Positions 9,268-18,697 of a stretch of DNA of 64,000 nucleotides are shown one piece after another. The notes below the pieces were generated by a model, which did no database searches, was not told where the DNA came from, and saw only the letters and a list, made by a program, of their open reading frames with translations. Both the position numbers and the translations under genes were made by a program. Each line of letters opens with the position of its first letter. Within the stretch, counting starts at the first letter, position 1. The stretch spans positions 121,949 to 185,948 of the forward strand of contig NZ_FXYA01000185.1 in the NCBI RefSeq assembly GCF_900184965.1, given 5' to 3'. The stretch comes from Akkermansia muciniphila (GTDB taxonomy: Bacteria > Verrucomicrobiota > Verrucomicrobiia > Verrucomicrobiales > Akkermansiaceae).

Positions 9268-10668
9268 TCAGTCGTTGCGCACGCGTGAACGGGCGGAGAA
9301 GATGACCGGAATGCCGGGAGCGGGGTAGGCTTCCCTTATTTTGTTGCGCAGGTACTGGGAATAGCTGCCCGTGAGCAGGCTTTTGTCATTGACGAAAAGA
9401 ACATAGCGTGGGACGGGAATAGTATTGTACTTGGGGTCCACCGCTGTGGTGGCGTAATATATTTTCAGCCTTCTGGCGGAACCGCTGGCGGAGCCGGGAG
9501 GGTTCATCTGCTGGGCGAGCTGGATCAGGCGGTTGAGCTGGCCGGTAGTGGGCAGGTTATGGGATTCCCGGCGGATGCGCGTGATGACTTTGAAGATGAT
9601 TTCCACGCCTTCCGCTTTTTTGGCGGAGGTGGCGATGAAAGGCGCGTAGCTGATGAAGAAGAGTTCCCTGCGCACCTGTTCCTCCACTTCCGCCATGCGG
9701 TCCTTGCGGGGGGCATTCGGATGGAAGAGGTCGAATTTGTTGACGATGATGATACAGGGTTTTCCTTCTTCCGCAATGATGCCGGCAATGCGGCGGTCCT
9801 GTTGCGTGATGCCCGCCGCGATGTCAATGACCAGCAGGCAGATATCCGCCCGGCGGATGGCTTTCTCACTGCGCATGGCGGAGAAGACTTCTACGGAGGT
9901 GTCCCGACGGGAGCGGGGACGCATGCCGGCGGTGTCAATCAGCACGTAGGGCTGGCCGTCGTGCAGGTAGGGGATGTCAATGGCGTCACGGGTGGTGCCC
10001 GCCACATTGGAGACGATCGTGCGCCTGTCCTGGAGGATGGCGTTGACCAGGGAGGATTTGCCAGCGTTGGGGCGTCCTACTACGGCTACCTTGATGGGAA
10101 GGGGCGTTTCCTCTCCGTTTTCCGGTTTTTCCTCCAGTTCTTCTTTAAGCGGAGCCCCTTTCTGCTTGAGAAAACCGTCCAGCCGGGAGGCTAATTCGGA
10201 GAAGCCTCTGCCGTGGGCGGCAGAGAGAAAGATATGGTCGTCAAAACCCAGTCCGGCAAATTCGCCCAGATTGAGATCCTGTTTTTCATGGTCGGCTTTG
10301 TTAAGAAGGAGGATGACGGGAATGTCCGATTTACGGAGGTGGTCCGCGATGCTCTGGTCGATAGGGGTGAGGTGATCCCGGCAGTCCAGCACGAAGAGGA
10401 TGAGGTCCGCCGTTTTTATGGCAATGTCCGCCTCCGCCTCCACCTGTTCCGCAAAGCCGTCGCTCAGGCGCGCGCCGATACCGCCCGTGTCCATGATTTT
10501 ACAGGCGCGGTCCGTAATCCTGCAGGGGGCGGAGAGCCGGTCGCGGGTGACGCCGGGTTCATCATGCACGATGGCGATGCGCCTGCCTGCCATTCTATTG
10601 AAGATGGCGGATTTCCCGACATTGGGCCTGCCTACGATGGCGATGGTGGGGACGTGCTGCATGCACAC
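9268..10668 (-). CDS. der: Ribosome-assembly GTPase Der (EngA)
   Basis: This 466-residue protein has two consecutive GTPase domains and a KH-like C-terminal domain, the hallmark of Der, which acts in 50S subunit maturation. The first P-loop is GRPNVGKS (13-20) and the second is GRPNAGKS (about 200), each followed by its DTGG or DTAG and NKxD motifs (LLNKADH, IVNKFDL). A spacer rich in Glu links the two domains. The C-terminal segment YVLFVND and YLRNKIREAYP fit the KH-like domain. The first ATG is used because a GGAG sequence lies upstream at suitable, slightly long spacing. Confidence 0.97.
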   Translation of the reverse strand: MCMQHVPTIAIVGRPNVGKSAIFNRMAGRRIAIVHDEPGVTRDRLSAPCRITDRACKIMDTGGIGARLSDGFAEQVEAEADIAIKTADLILFVLDCRDHLTPIDQSIADHLRKSDIPVILLLNKADHEKQDLNLGEFAGLGFDDHIFLSAAHGRGFSELASRLDGFLKQKGAPLKEELEEKPENGEETPLPIKVAVVGRPNAGKSSLVNAILQDRRTIVSNVAGTTRDAIDIPYLHDGQPYVLIDTAGMRPRSRRDTSVEVFSAMRSEKAIRRADICLLVIDIAAGITQQDRRIAGIIAEEGKPCIIIVNKFDLFHPNAPRKDRMAEVEEQVRRELFFISYAPFIATSAKKAEGVEIIFKVITRIRRESHNLPTTGQLNRLIQLAQQMNPPGSASGSARRLKIYYATTAVDPKYNTIPVPRYVLFVNDKSLLTGSYSQYLRNKIREAYPAPGIPVIFSARSRVRND

Positions 10669-10736
10669 ATGCTATCCGAAGCTCCCATGCTGTGAAAGCT
10701 AATTCCACGCCAGCGGGAGGGACTTCCGCCGGGGGC

Positions 10737-11828
10737 TTATCCCTTGTGCGTGGCCCGTTTGTGAAGGCGCAGCGCCACGGCAACCGTGATGATGTTGGGA
10801 AGCCAGAGCAGAATATAGGGGAGCATCGTGTCGTTTTTACGGGACAAGTCCGCAAAGATCAGGGCTAAAAAGTAGAGTGAGGCGATCAGGATGCCCAGGG
10901 CAAATCCCGTGGAGGTGTCTTTTCTGCGGGTATTGATGGCCAGCGGCACGCCGATGAGGGCAAAGACAATGCAGGCCAGGGAGAAGGAGGCGCGCCTGGG
11001 CAGTTCCGTGGCGAATTCCGTAGTCTGTCTTTTATCCAGATAGCCGGGCGTGTCCAGAGCTTCCCGGATTTCCCGGTTGGTGAAGCGGTTGGCCTTGATG
11101 CGTCGGGAGCGGGATTTGTCCAGATTGATGCTCAGAGGCATTTCGTCCATGGTCACGCTTTGGGAGATGGAGTCTTGTTCCTGAGTGGTGATGAGGGGAT
11201 TGATGAGGTGCAGAGTGAGGATTTTTTTCTCGGGGGAGAAATCCATGGTTACGCGTTCCGAGTGCATGGCCACGGCAGGAGATTTTTCGTCCGCTTTCTG
11301 GTAAATGTGCATGCCGTGGATGACGTCGTCCACGCGTTTGTCGATGTAGATTTCCAGGTTGTCGAATTTGGTAATGGCCTGGCCTTCATTGAGAAGCCCT
11401 TTCGGGTTGATGGAAGCGGCTTTGATGAGCAGCTCGGAAATGGATTGCTTGGCACGCGGTGCGATGTCTATGTTAATCCAGTAGCAAAGGCCGGAAAGGG
11501 CAATGCCGATGGCGATGGCGGGGGCGCTCAGACGCCACAGACTCATGCCGGACATGCGCATGGAGGTGAGTTCGTTGTCCGAGGCCAGACGGCCGTACAC
11601 CAGAAGAACGGCCGTCAGGAACCCCCACGGAATGGAGAACATCAGTGAAAAGGGGATGACCTGGAAGATGAATTCCAGAACGATGCTGATGGGGGCCTTA
11701 TTTTCCACCAGGAGGGGGCGCAGTTCCTTGAACAGGTTGCCCAGAAGGAGCAGGGCGCTCAGGGCCATTACCCCCAGGGCCGTGACACCAAGCAGCTGGC
11801 GGGCAATGTATCTGTCAAGGATCTTCAT
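10737..11828 (-). CDS. LPS-export permease of the LptF/LptG family
   Basis: This 363-residue protein belongs to the YjgP/YjgQ family. These inner-membrane subunits, with LptB, extract lipopolysaccharide for transport to the outer membrane. It starts MKILDRYIARQL, as is typical. It has three N-terminal membrane helices (about 13-33, 52-80 and 100-125), a periplasmic beta-jellyroll (about 130-270) and three C-terminal helices (about 280-355). It is not possible to tell LptF from LptG by eye, and no second copy lies nearby. It is separated from recO by 151 bp without a recognisable gene and lies 68 bp upstream of der. Confidence 0.9.
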   Translation of the reverse strand: MKILDRYIARQLLGVTALGVMALSALLLLGNLFKELRPLLVENKAPISIVLEFIFQVIPFSLMFSIPWGFLTAVLLVYGRLASDNELTSMRMSGMSLWRLSAPAIAIGIALSGLCYWINIDIAPRAKQSISELLIKAASINPKGLLNEGQAITKFDNLEIYIDKRVDDVIHGMHIYQKADEKSPAVAMHSERVTMDFSPEKKILTLHLINPLITTQEQDSISQSVTMDEMPLSINLDKSRSRRIKANRFTNREIREALDTPGYLDKRQTTEFATELPRRASFSLACIVFALIGVPLAINTRRKDTSTGFALGILIASLYFLALIFADLSRKNDTMLPYILLWLPNIITVAVALRLHKRATHKG

Positions 11829-11979
11829 GCAGTAAAACCGTGCCTGATATTGTGCCTGAAGGCTGCGGACAAGTCAATCTCGCGCACGGAACAATGCACA
11901 TCCCGTCCCGGAGGAAGGGCTTGGTGAGCGAGGTGGGGAACTTCCTTTGCTGCAAATGAAAGCGGGATAGGCATGTTGC

Positions 11980-12516
11980 TCAGCTTTCTTTTTGTTCCAG
12001 GCTTCCGAGCAGTTTTTCCCGCTGCGGGGGAAGCTTGCCAAAGTGGGATTTCAGAATGACGTGCGCCGGGATGCCTGGGTGGGCTATTCCATGCAGCCGG
12101 GCGAGTTCCTGTTCGAAGTGCAGGACGGCGCGGAGCGTAGGGTCATTGTTTTCCAGATAGGTGTAGGCCCTCTGCAGCAAGTCGTAAAATTCCGGAATGG
12201 GCGTGTCCGGTTCCAGCATTTGGAGAAACAGGCGCGCGAAATAGCCCGCCGCACTGAGCCGGAGGTAGTTTTTCCGAAGGGCCAGGCGCGGCGAAAGCAG
12301 GTCTGCGGAGGTCAGGATGTGCAGATCCCCTTTTTTTGCCTGCGTCCACTGCATGCGGCACTGATAGAAAATGTCCAGACGCCCGGCAAAGGGACTGCTA
12401 GGCTTTCTGGCACTTTTTGCCGCCGTTCTGATAAGGCCTTCCTCCGTGCACCAGACGGCAATCAGGCCGTTTTCTCCCAGGGGGTAGAGCTTCAGGACCG
12501 TCGCTTCCGCGTTCAT
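11980..12516 (-). CDS. recO: DNA repair protein RecO-like
   Basis: This 178-residue protein fits the RecO family, which helps load RecA onto SSB-coated gaps. The N-terminal OB-fold part (ATVLKLYPLGENGLIAVWC) is followed by KSARKPSSPFAGRLDIF, a conserved feature, and a helical C-terminal half. It is shorter than typical RecO (about 240) and shows no Cys4 zinc finger, so its C-terminal domain is reduced. The start was chosen at the ATG overlapping the stop of the upstream gene (TAATG). The frame is open further upstream, but that part only shadows the TPR gene. Confidence 0.82.
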   Translation of the reverse strand: MNAEATVLKLYPLGENGLIAVWCTEEGLIRTAAKSARKPSSPFAGRLDIFYQCRMQWTQAKKGDLHILTSADLLSPRLALRKNYLRLSAAGYFARLFLQMLEPDTPIPEFYDLLQRAYTYLENNDPTLRAVLHFEQELARLHGIAHPGIPAHVILKSHFGKLPPQREKLLGSLEQKES

Positions 12517-13289
12517 TAACGGCGTTTTTCCAGTCCGGTTTTTACCGGCTGTTCGGTGGGGACGGTCTGCCCGTAAGGGGAGGGAAGGATGCCGGCTTCC
12601 GTCATGGCGTCCGTAAAGGCCTGGATGGCGCTGGTGCCTCCGTGGATGCGGATGGCGGAAAGAAGCTGTTCCTGGGCAGCCTCCTTGTCCCCTTCCATCA
12701 GTTTGAGGATGGCCTGGGTGCAATAGTAGTATGGCGTATCATCCATCGGGCCGTACAGCTTTTCCAGTTCCGCGGCAAGCGGCTGGTTATCCAGTTTTCG
12801 GGCGCAGATATAACGCTTGAATTGCAGCAGGGGCGTCATGCCGGAATTGTCCTTGAAGGAGGGAAGGAGTTCCGTGAAAGCTTTCAATGCTTTGGAATAG
12901 TCGTGATTGACGTAATGCGCTTCCGCCAGGTTGAACCGGATGGTAAGGTTGAAGGGATCCAGTTGTTGGGCTCTTTCAAAATTTTCCAGGGCCTTTTCGA
13001 TATTGCGGATTTCAATGTAGCAGGCGCCGCGGAGGTTGTATAAGCCCGGATTCCCGGTATAAAGTTTTTCCAGCTCCATGAGGGAAAAAAGACATTCCAT
13101 GATCCTTTTTTTGGCAAAGAGCTGTTCCGCTTTGCGGAATTGGTCTATATAGCTTTTCCTGGTTGTTTCCGGTAGTTTATTGAATTCCTGAATCCAGGCA
13201 GGGGAAGGGGAGCCCGGAAAGGACTGTTGCGCGGAGGCGGGAAGAAAGGCGAGCGCAAGCACCGCCAGCAGGAAGGAGCGTGTCTTCAT
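12516..13289 (-). CDS. Exported tetratricopeptide-repeat protein
   Basis: This is a 257-residue protein with a clear signal peptide (MKTRSFLLAVLALAFLPASA, cleavage before QQ). The mature part has TPR-like helical pairs. The best is GLYNLRGACYIEIRNIEKAL at about 80-115, continued by FERAQQLDPFNLTIRFNLAE. It likely scaffolds protein contacts in the periplasm. Its partner is unknown. It lies 7 bp after dxs and overlaps recO by one base, so it belongs to the same transcript. Confidence 0.8.
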   Translation of the reverse strand: MKTRSFLLAVLALAFLPASAQQSFPGSPSPAWIQEFNKLPETTRKSYIDQFRKAEQLFAKKRIMECLFSLMELEKLYTGNPGLYNLRGACYIEIRNIEKALENFERAQQLDPFNLTIRFNLAEAHYVNHDYSKALKAFTELLPSFKDNSGMTPLLQFKRYICARKLDNQPLAAELEKLYGPMDDTPYYYCTQAILKLMEGDKEAAQEQLLSAIRIHGGTSAIQAFTDAMTEAGILPSPYGQTVPTEQPVKTGLEKRR

Positions 13290-13296
13290 GAATCAA

Positions 13297-15198
13297 TCAG
13301 GAGTTCAGGTGGGGAATGATTTTTTGTAGCGCGGCTTCCGCCGTGAGTCCATATTTTTTTCTGAGGATGGATTCCGAACCATGCTCAATGAATTGATCCG
13401 GCCATGCGATGGCTTCCACGGGCGTCTTGATGTCTCCGGTTTCCAGGGATTCAAGAACGGCGGAGTTGAAGCCGCCGCTGATGGAGTGGTCTTCGAAGGT
13501 GCAGACTACCCTGCTGCGTTCTGCGTGACGGCGGATGCATTCATCATCCAGAGGTTTGATGAAACGGGCATTGATCAGGGTGACGGTATAGCCGCGCGCT
13601 TCCAGCAGCGAGGCGGTTTCCCTGGCGATGCCGATCATGGTACCCAGAGAGACGAGGGTTACATCCTGTCCCGTCTGAAGTACTTCCGCCTTGCCGATGG
13701 GGAGGATTTCCCCCTTGGCGGGGACGGGTACTCCGGCGCCGCAGCCCCTGGGATATCGGATAACGGTGGGCCCGTTCTGGTAATGGTTCATGGTTCGGAG
13801 CATGTGGACGAATTCAGCTTCATCCTTGGGCTGCATGAAGACAATGTTCGGGATACTGCGAATCATGGCAATGTCAAACAGCCCGTGGTGTGTGGGTCCG
13901 TCGTCCGGGGACAGTCCGGCGCGGTCCATGCAAAAACGCACGGGCAGTTTTTGCAGCGCGGCGTCATGTTGAATCATGTCAATACAGCGCTGCATGAAAG
14001 TGGAGTAAATGGCGATGTAGGGTTTCATTCCCTCCGCCGCCAGCCCGCAGGCGAAGAGGGCGCCGTGCTCTTCCGCGATTCCTACGTCAAAATAACGTTT
14101 GGGGAAAGCTTCCTTGAATAAGTCCAGCTTGGTGCCGCTGGCCATGGCGGCCGTGATGGCTGTGATGGATTCATCCTCGCGCGCCATTTTCACCAGCGTG
14201 GAGCCGAAGATATGGGAGAATGTGGGGGTGGGGGCGGCCTGCGTTTCCCCGTCCCTCACGCAATAGGAGCCCAGGCCGTGGAATTTGGTGGGGTTGTCCA
14301 GGGCGGGCTGGTAGCCCTTGCCCTTCTGGGTGACCACATGCAGAATAACGGGTTCGTTGAGATCCTTGATGTAGGCGAGGGTACGTATCAGGGTGGGAAT
14401 GTCATGTCCGTCCAGGGGGCCGAAATAGCGCAGCCCGAATTTGTTGAACAGGAGTGACGGGAAGATCAGGTTCTGGGTGGTGCCTTCCAGCTTGAAAGCA
14501 AAGTCCCTGGCCTGCGCGCCGCCCAGCTTTTCAATGAAGGAGGCCGTTTTATCCCTTAACCAGGAAAAGGTTTCCGAAGTTTGCAGGGAGTTGAAGTATT
14601 TTGCCAGCGCTCCTACGTTTTTGTCGATGGCCCATTCGTTGTCATTCAGAATGGTGATGTAGCGTTTGGTGGTCTGGCTGATATTGTTCAGCGCCTCCAG
14701 AGTGGTGCCGCAGGTGAATGCCGCATCTCCGGCTACGGCCACCACATGGTAGTCTTCTCCTTTCAGGTCCCTGGCCGCGCACATGCCCAGGGCGGCGGAA
14801 AGCGCCGTGCCCGCATGCCCCGCTCCGTAGGAGTCGTGAGGGGATTCGGACATTTTGGCGAATCCGGAAAGCCCCCCATGCTGGCGGATGGTATGGATCA
14901 GGGGAGCGCGCCCCGTCAGCATTTTATGGACATAGGCCTGGTGGGAGACGTCAAAGATGATTTTATCCCGCGGCGTTTCAAAGACGCGGTGAAGGGCAAT
15001 GCTCAGTTCTACTACGCCCAGGTTGGGGCCCAGGTGGCCTCCGGTGAGGGAAAGGGAGTGAATGAGCGTATTCCGGATTTCTTCCGCGAGCCTGAGCAGT
15101 TCCGACTCAGGAATTTTCATCAGGTCTGCGTGGCTGCGGATGCTTGCCAGCAGTTCCGGAAGTTCAGGTGAGGGAGAATTCATTGCTGTCTGGTTCAT
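13297..15198 (-). CDS. dxs: 1-deoxy-D-xylulose-5-phosphate synthase
   Basis: This enzyme is the first of the MEP isoprenoid route. It condenses pyruvate and glyceraldehyde-3-phosphate with thiamine diphosphate and also supplies thiamine and pyridoxal pathways. It has 633 residues. GHLGPNLGVVEL and SHQAYVHKMLTGR lie in the N-terminal domain. The ThDP-binding segment reads GDAAFTCG rather than the usual GDG start, followed by LEALNN and ILNDNEWAID. The transketolase-type pyrimidine domain has GIAEEHG and DRAGLSPDDGPTHHG. The start is not certain: ATG codons 33 bases apart are both possible, and the earlier one overlaps xseB. It sits in the xseB-dxs pair common in bacteria. Confidence 0.95.
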   Translation of the reverse strand: MNQTAMNSPSPELPELLASIRSHADLMKIPESELLRLAEEIRNTLIHSLSLTGGHLGPNLGVVELSIALHRVFETPRDKIIFDVSHQAYVHKMLTGRAPLIHTIRQHGGLSGFAKMSESPHDSYGAGHAGTALSAALGMCAARDLKGEDYHVVAVAGDAAFTCGTTLEALNNISQTTKRYITILNDNEWAIDKNVGALAKYFNSLQTSETFSWLRDKTASFIEKLGGAQARDFAFKLEGTTQNLIFPSLLFNKFGLRYFGPLDGHDIPTLIRTLAYIKDLNEPVILHVVTQKGKGYQPALDNPTKFHGLGSYCVRDGETQAAPTPTFSHIFGSTLVKMAREDESITAITAAMASGTKLDLFKEAFPKRYFDVGIAEEHGALFACGLAAEGMKPYIAIYSTFMQRCIDMIQHDAALQKLPVRFCMDRAGLSPDDGPTHHGLFDIAMIRSIPNIVFMQPKDEAEFVHMLRTMNHYQNGPTVIRYPRGCGAGVPVPAKGEILPIGKAEVLQTGQDVTLVSLGTMIGIARETASLLEARGYTVTLINARFIKPLDDECIRRHAERSRVVCTFEDHSISGGFNSAVLESLETGDIKTPVEAIAWPDQFIEHGSESILRKKYGLTAEAALQKIIPHLNS

Positions 15199-15424
15199 CG
15201 GTATCCGTTTTATCCTGAACGGTTTCCGGGTTGCTGAGAGTTTGAATGCGCAGTTCCGCGTCATGAAGGATGCTGCGGCAGTGACGGATGAGCTTATTGC
15301 CTTCTTCCACCAGGGCTATCATGTCTTCCAGCTCGGTAACGGGGGCTTCCGTCAGACGTATGATCTCTTCCAGGCGTGCTACGGATTCTTCAAAGCCTGG
15401 AGCGTTTTTCCGTTGTTTGGCCAT
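15164..15424 (-). CDS. xseB: Exodeoxyribonuclease VII small subunit
   Basis: This 86-residue protein matches the small subunit of exonuclease VII, which binds XseA and degrades single-stranded DNA. The family pattern FEESVARLEEIIRLTE and the leucine-spaced helix MIALVEEGNKLIRHC are visible. An acidic tail (DKTDTDEPDSNE) is its own. xseA is not in the window. The coding end overlaps the start of dxs, so the two are probably translationally coupled. Confidence 0.93.
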   Translation of the reverse strand: MAKQRKNAPGFEESVARLEEIIRLTEAPVTELEDMIALVEEGNKLIRHCRSILHDAELRIQTLSNPETVQDKTDTDEPDSNEFSLT

Positions 15425-15431
15425 ATGGGGA

Positions 15432-17309
15432 TTAAGGTTGAGGAGTGGTTTCCTGAAGGTCTTTGTAAAGAATCATTTCCGCTCCCTGAATGAATTGGCG
15501 GGAATCAGGCGTGCCGAAGCGCTGCGCCAGGGGAGCAAGCGCCTGACTGTGGTCAAAGAGGTACACGGGATTTTTATCCTTGGTCTGGAACAGAACGGTG
15601 CCTTCCAGAACGAGGGGGGTGAATTCTCCGTAGGAGGAGGCAATGGTGCGGAGGTTCATTTTTGATGTGGAAGAGGGAGTCACCAGGATGCTGCCCACCT
15701 TGCCGCCGTGGAATTTCAGAATGCGTTCCAGCACCATGAGTTGTTCCACCATTTTGGGGATGCCGATGGCTTTCCGGTCTGCATACCAGCCGACGGCGGC
15801 CGGCTGGTCCGTGAGAATGAAATCCTTTTCCGCCGTCTGGGAGCGAAGATCCCGGTTAAGGCCCTGGGGATAGTAGGGAGGCCATGCCGGAATACCGCGG
15901 CCGGCCGTCAGGATGCCCACCCGCACAATGTGCGGAAGGTTGAGCAGAAGCGGAAGGGATGTGATGAGCAGGGAAAGCAGCAGAACGCCGCCCCGAAGGA
16001 TGGAGATTAGTTCTCTGTTGGAATGCCTGGCAATCAGGTTGAGAACAAATGCCGTGCCGTAGGCCGTGAAAAAGGGAGCGAAGAGGATTTGAATCTGCCC
16101 TAAGGAAATGCCGGTTTTATTGGAGGTATAAATGGCCATGCCGATGACGGCAGGAACCCACATGGCAAAAATGCCCCATTTGGACTGGTTGACTTCCGGC
16201 CGTTTGAATTTATGCAGGAGGGCCAGCAGAAATACCATGGCCAGGGGAAGATTGCCGAGGTTTTCATAGAGAAGGTCACCCTGTGTCAGAATGTTGTTGA
16301 TGACGGAAGTGACGACTTTTTGGGCGGCGATGGGAATGCTTCCGGAAACCAGAGCATTCATCGCTATTTCTTCATTGCCGGTCAGCCCCGTGAAGATGGT
16401 GTAGTAAGCCGTTCCGAAGAAGCCCCCGCTGAGGGAGCGGTTGATGTAAATGGGGTAGGCCAGGAAAAGAAGGAGAATGATAAGGCCCGGGATGCAGTAC
16501 AGGCCGTGCGGCCTGAACCGGATGCCTGCAAAAATCAGAAAACCGGCCATGGGCCACAGCCCGATCCACCCGGTGAGACAGACGCATGAGAAACAGATGG
16601 AGCTGCCGATGAGAGGCAGCAGGAATGCGCGGTTCTCCTCCTTGTTTTGCAGCGCCCGGTACAGAAAATAGATGCCCCAGGCAAAGAAGAAGAGCATCAT
16701 CATCTGCGGGAGGCCGCTGGTGGCGTATTGCAGGAAAAGATTACTGAGTATCATCGTCAGGCAGGTGAAGCAGGCGATGGTGACGTCAAACATCCGGAGG
16801 AGGATGTAGTAGCAGCTCAGGACGGCCAGGATGAAAAACATGCAGGAAATGCCCGCCACAATTCGGTCAGGCAGATAAATCATGGATGAGCCCGTCATGC
16901 TCCACAAATCAAATTTGTGGACGCCGGCCATCTTGAAGACGACTGCTTCCACCAGAATGTTCAACGGAGCGTTGCGTGTGTCCCGGAGGGCGTAGGGATT
17001 GAATTTTTCCGGATCGACGAGGGTTTCGCCCTGTCCGGCCCGGATGGCTTCCTGTTCGTGTATCTGGGCGTCTGAAAGAAAAGGGTTGAGGCCGGCGCGG
17101 GTACTCCCGGAGACCATCTGGATGGGCCTCAGCCAGTTGGTGGTCATCCCCTGCCCCCTGGCTACGTTGCGGGCGATTTGGGCGTGGTCCATGGCGGCGT
17201 CGGTGCCCAGCCCGTTAAAGTTGAAAAAATACTGCACCCCCGTGATTGCCAGCAGCAGGATAAGGATGATGATAAAAGGGGTGCGGGATGCCGAGGAGGA
17301 CTCATTCAT
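15432..17309 (-). CDS. Polytopic membrane protein, GT-C glycosyltransferase-like
   Basis: This 625-residue protein has one N-terminal helix and about ten to twelve predicted membrane segments up to residue 450. A soluble periplasmic C-terminal domain of about 170 residues follows. After the first helix comes TDAAMDHAQIARNVARGQG, which resembles the acidic loop with Asp/Glu of GT-C enzymes that use lipid-linked sugars (ArnT/PMT type). No further signature is certain. Its start overlaps the stop of the response-regulator gene by four bases (ATGA), and xseB begins 7 bp downstream. A role in envelope glycosylation is inference. Confidence 0.65.
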   Translation of the reverse strand: MNESSSASRTPFIIILILLLAITGVQYFFNFNGLGTDAAMDHAQIARNVARGQGMTTNWLRPIQMVSGSTRAGLNPFLSDAQIHEQEAIRAGQGETLVDPEKFNPYALRDTRNAPLNILVEAVVFKMAGVHKFDLWSMTGSSMIYLPDRIVAGISCMFFILAVLSCYYILLRMFDVTIACFTCLTMILSNLFLQYATSGLPQMMMLFFFAWGIYFLYRALQNKEENRAFLLPLIGSSICFSCVCLTGWIGLWPMAGFLIFAGIRFRPHGLYCIPGLIILLLFLAYPIYINRSLSGGFFGTAYYTIFTGLTGNEEIAMNALVSGSIPIAAQKVVTSVINNILTQGDLLYENLGNLPLAMVFLLALLHKFKRPEVNQSKWGIFAMWVPAVIGMAIYTSNKTGISLGQIQILFAPFFTAYGTAFVLNLIARHSNRELISILRGGVLLLSLLITSLPLLLNLPHIVRVGILTAGRGIPAWPPYYPQGLNRDLRSQTAEKDFILTDQPAAVGWYADRKAIGIPKMVEQLMVLERILKFHGGKVGSILVTPSSTSKMNLRTIASSYGEFTPLVLEGTVLFQTKDKNPVYLFDHSQALAPLAQRFGTPDSRQFIQGAEMILYKDLQETTPQP

Positions 17310-18697
17310 GAATGGAGGATATCTTGTAGTTTGCGTTGAAGGGTGCGCCGGCTGATGCCCAGCAGGTGGGCCGCTGCCGTTTTGTTGCCGTTTGACTGGG
17401 CCAGCGCTTGTTGGATGGCATTCCGTTCCAGCAAGGATAAATTCAAAACCCCGGCCGGGACAAGCCCATTCTGCGTGTTGGGTTCATTGTCCTCCGGCCG
17501 TTCCTGTGGAGGGGCTTCCGGAGAAGTATCCTGCAGTTGAGGGGGAAGATGGTGGATGCCTATGCTGGCGGAATTGCTCATGACGACGCCATGTTCCATG
17601 GCCGTGCGGAGTTCACGAACGTTTCCCGGCCACTGGTAATTCCGGACGGCTTCAAGCGCTTCCCGGGAAAGAGGCTTGAATTCCTTGTTGTTTTCTCTGG
17701 CGAATTCTTTCAGGAAGGCGGTAGCAAGCAGGGGAATGTCTTCCCGGCGGTCCCGGAGGGGGGGCATCTGGATATGCACCACATTGAGACGGAAGTAGAG
17801 GTCTTCCCGGAATTTCCCTTCCTGGACGAGTCTTTTCAATGATTTGTTGGTGGCCGCGATAACGCGCACATTGACGGGAATGGATACATTGGACCCTACG
17901 CGTTCTATGGTCCGTTCAGACAGCACCCGCAGTAGCCGGACTTGCGTTCCGGCATCTATTTCCCCGATTTCATCCAGAAAGATAGTGCCGCCGTCCGCCT
18001 GCTCAAAACGGCCGATGCGGCGTTGTCCGGCTCCGGTGAAGGAGCCTTTTTCATGGCCGAACAGCTCGCTTTCCAATAATTGGGGGGAAAGGGCCGCACA
18101 GTTGACGGCCACGAATTTATTTTCCGGCCTTCCGGAGAGGGAATGGATGGCCTGGGCTACGAGTTCTTTCCCGGTGCCGCTTTCCCCCTCAATCAGCACG
18201 GTCGTTTTGCTGGGAGCCACCTGGCGAATAATGGAGAATACGTGTTCCATGGCGGCGGATCTGCCCAGCAGTTTTTGCAGGCCGGAGTCCGCCTGGATGC
18301 GGGTGGTGAGTTCCTGGTTGGCCGTTTCCAGGTTCCGGGTGTGGAGCGCCCGTTTGAGCACCAGCTCCACGGCGTCCAGATTCAGGGGTTTGGTGACGAA
18401 GTCGTACGCTCCCTCTTTCATAGCTGCTACGGCGGCATCCACGGAGCCGTAGGCAGTCATCATGATGCTTTGCGGAGGGTGGGGCAGGGCGGCGGCGGCT
18501 TTCAGTACATCCATGCCGCTTTCCCCGCCCAGTCTCAGATCCGTCAGGACCAGATCCGGAGATTCTTCCCGCAGGAGGGCGGAAGCCTGGGAGAGATTGG
18601 CGGCGGTGTATACCTCGTAATCATCCTGAAAACCCATGCGCAGAGCGTCGCGCGTAGGTTTTTCATCATCTACGATCAGCAAGACAGGCATCTTCAT
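17306..18697 (-). CDS. Sigma-54-dependent response regulator, NtrC/AtoC type
   Basis: This 463-residue regulator has three domains in order. The receiver domain has the acidic pocket Asp10/Asp11 and phospho-acceptor Asp53 (LTDLRLGG). The AAA+ domain has Walker A GESGTGKE (171-178) and the sigma-54-contacting loop GSFTGA (218-223), a Ser variant of GAFTGA, plus DEIGEID. The C-terminal Fis-type HTH has NKTAAAHLLGISRRTLQRKL. It should open sigma-54 promoters when phosphorylated by the kinase encoded just upstream, with which it overlaps by four bases. The target genes are unknown. Confidence 0.95.
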   Translation of the reverse strand: MKMPVLLIVDDEKPTRDALRMGFQDDYEVYTAANLSQASALLREESPDLVLTDLRLGGESGMDVLKAAAALPHPPQSIMMTAYGSVDAAVAAMKEGAYDFVTKPLNLDAVELVLKRALHTRNLETANQELTTRIQADSGLQKLLGRSAAMEHVFSIIRQVAPSKTTVLIEGESGTGKELVAQAIHSLSGRPENKFVAVNCAALSPQLLESELFGHEKGSFTGAGQRRIGRFEQADGGTIFLDEIGEIDAGTQVRLLRVLSERTIERVGSNVSIPVNVRVIAATNKSLKRLVQEGKFREDLYFRLNVVHIQMPPLRDRREDIPLLATAFLKEFARENNKEFKPLSREALEAVRNYQWPGNVRELRTAMEHGVVMSNSASIGIHHLPPQLQDTSPEAPPQERPEDNEPNTQNGLVPAGVLNLSLLERNAIQQALAQSNGNKTAAAHLLGISRRTLQRKLQDILHS

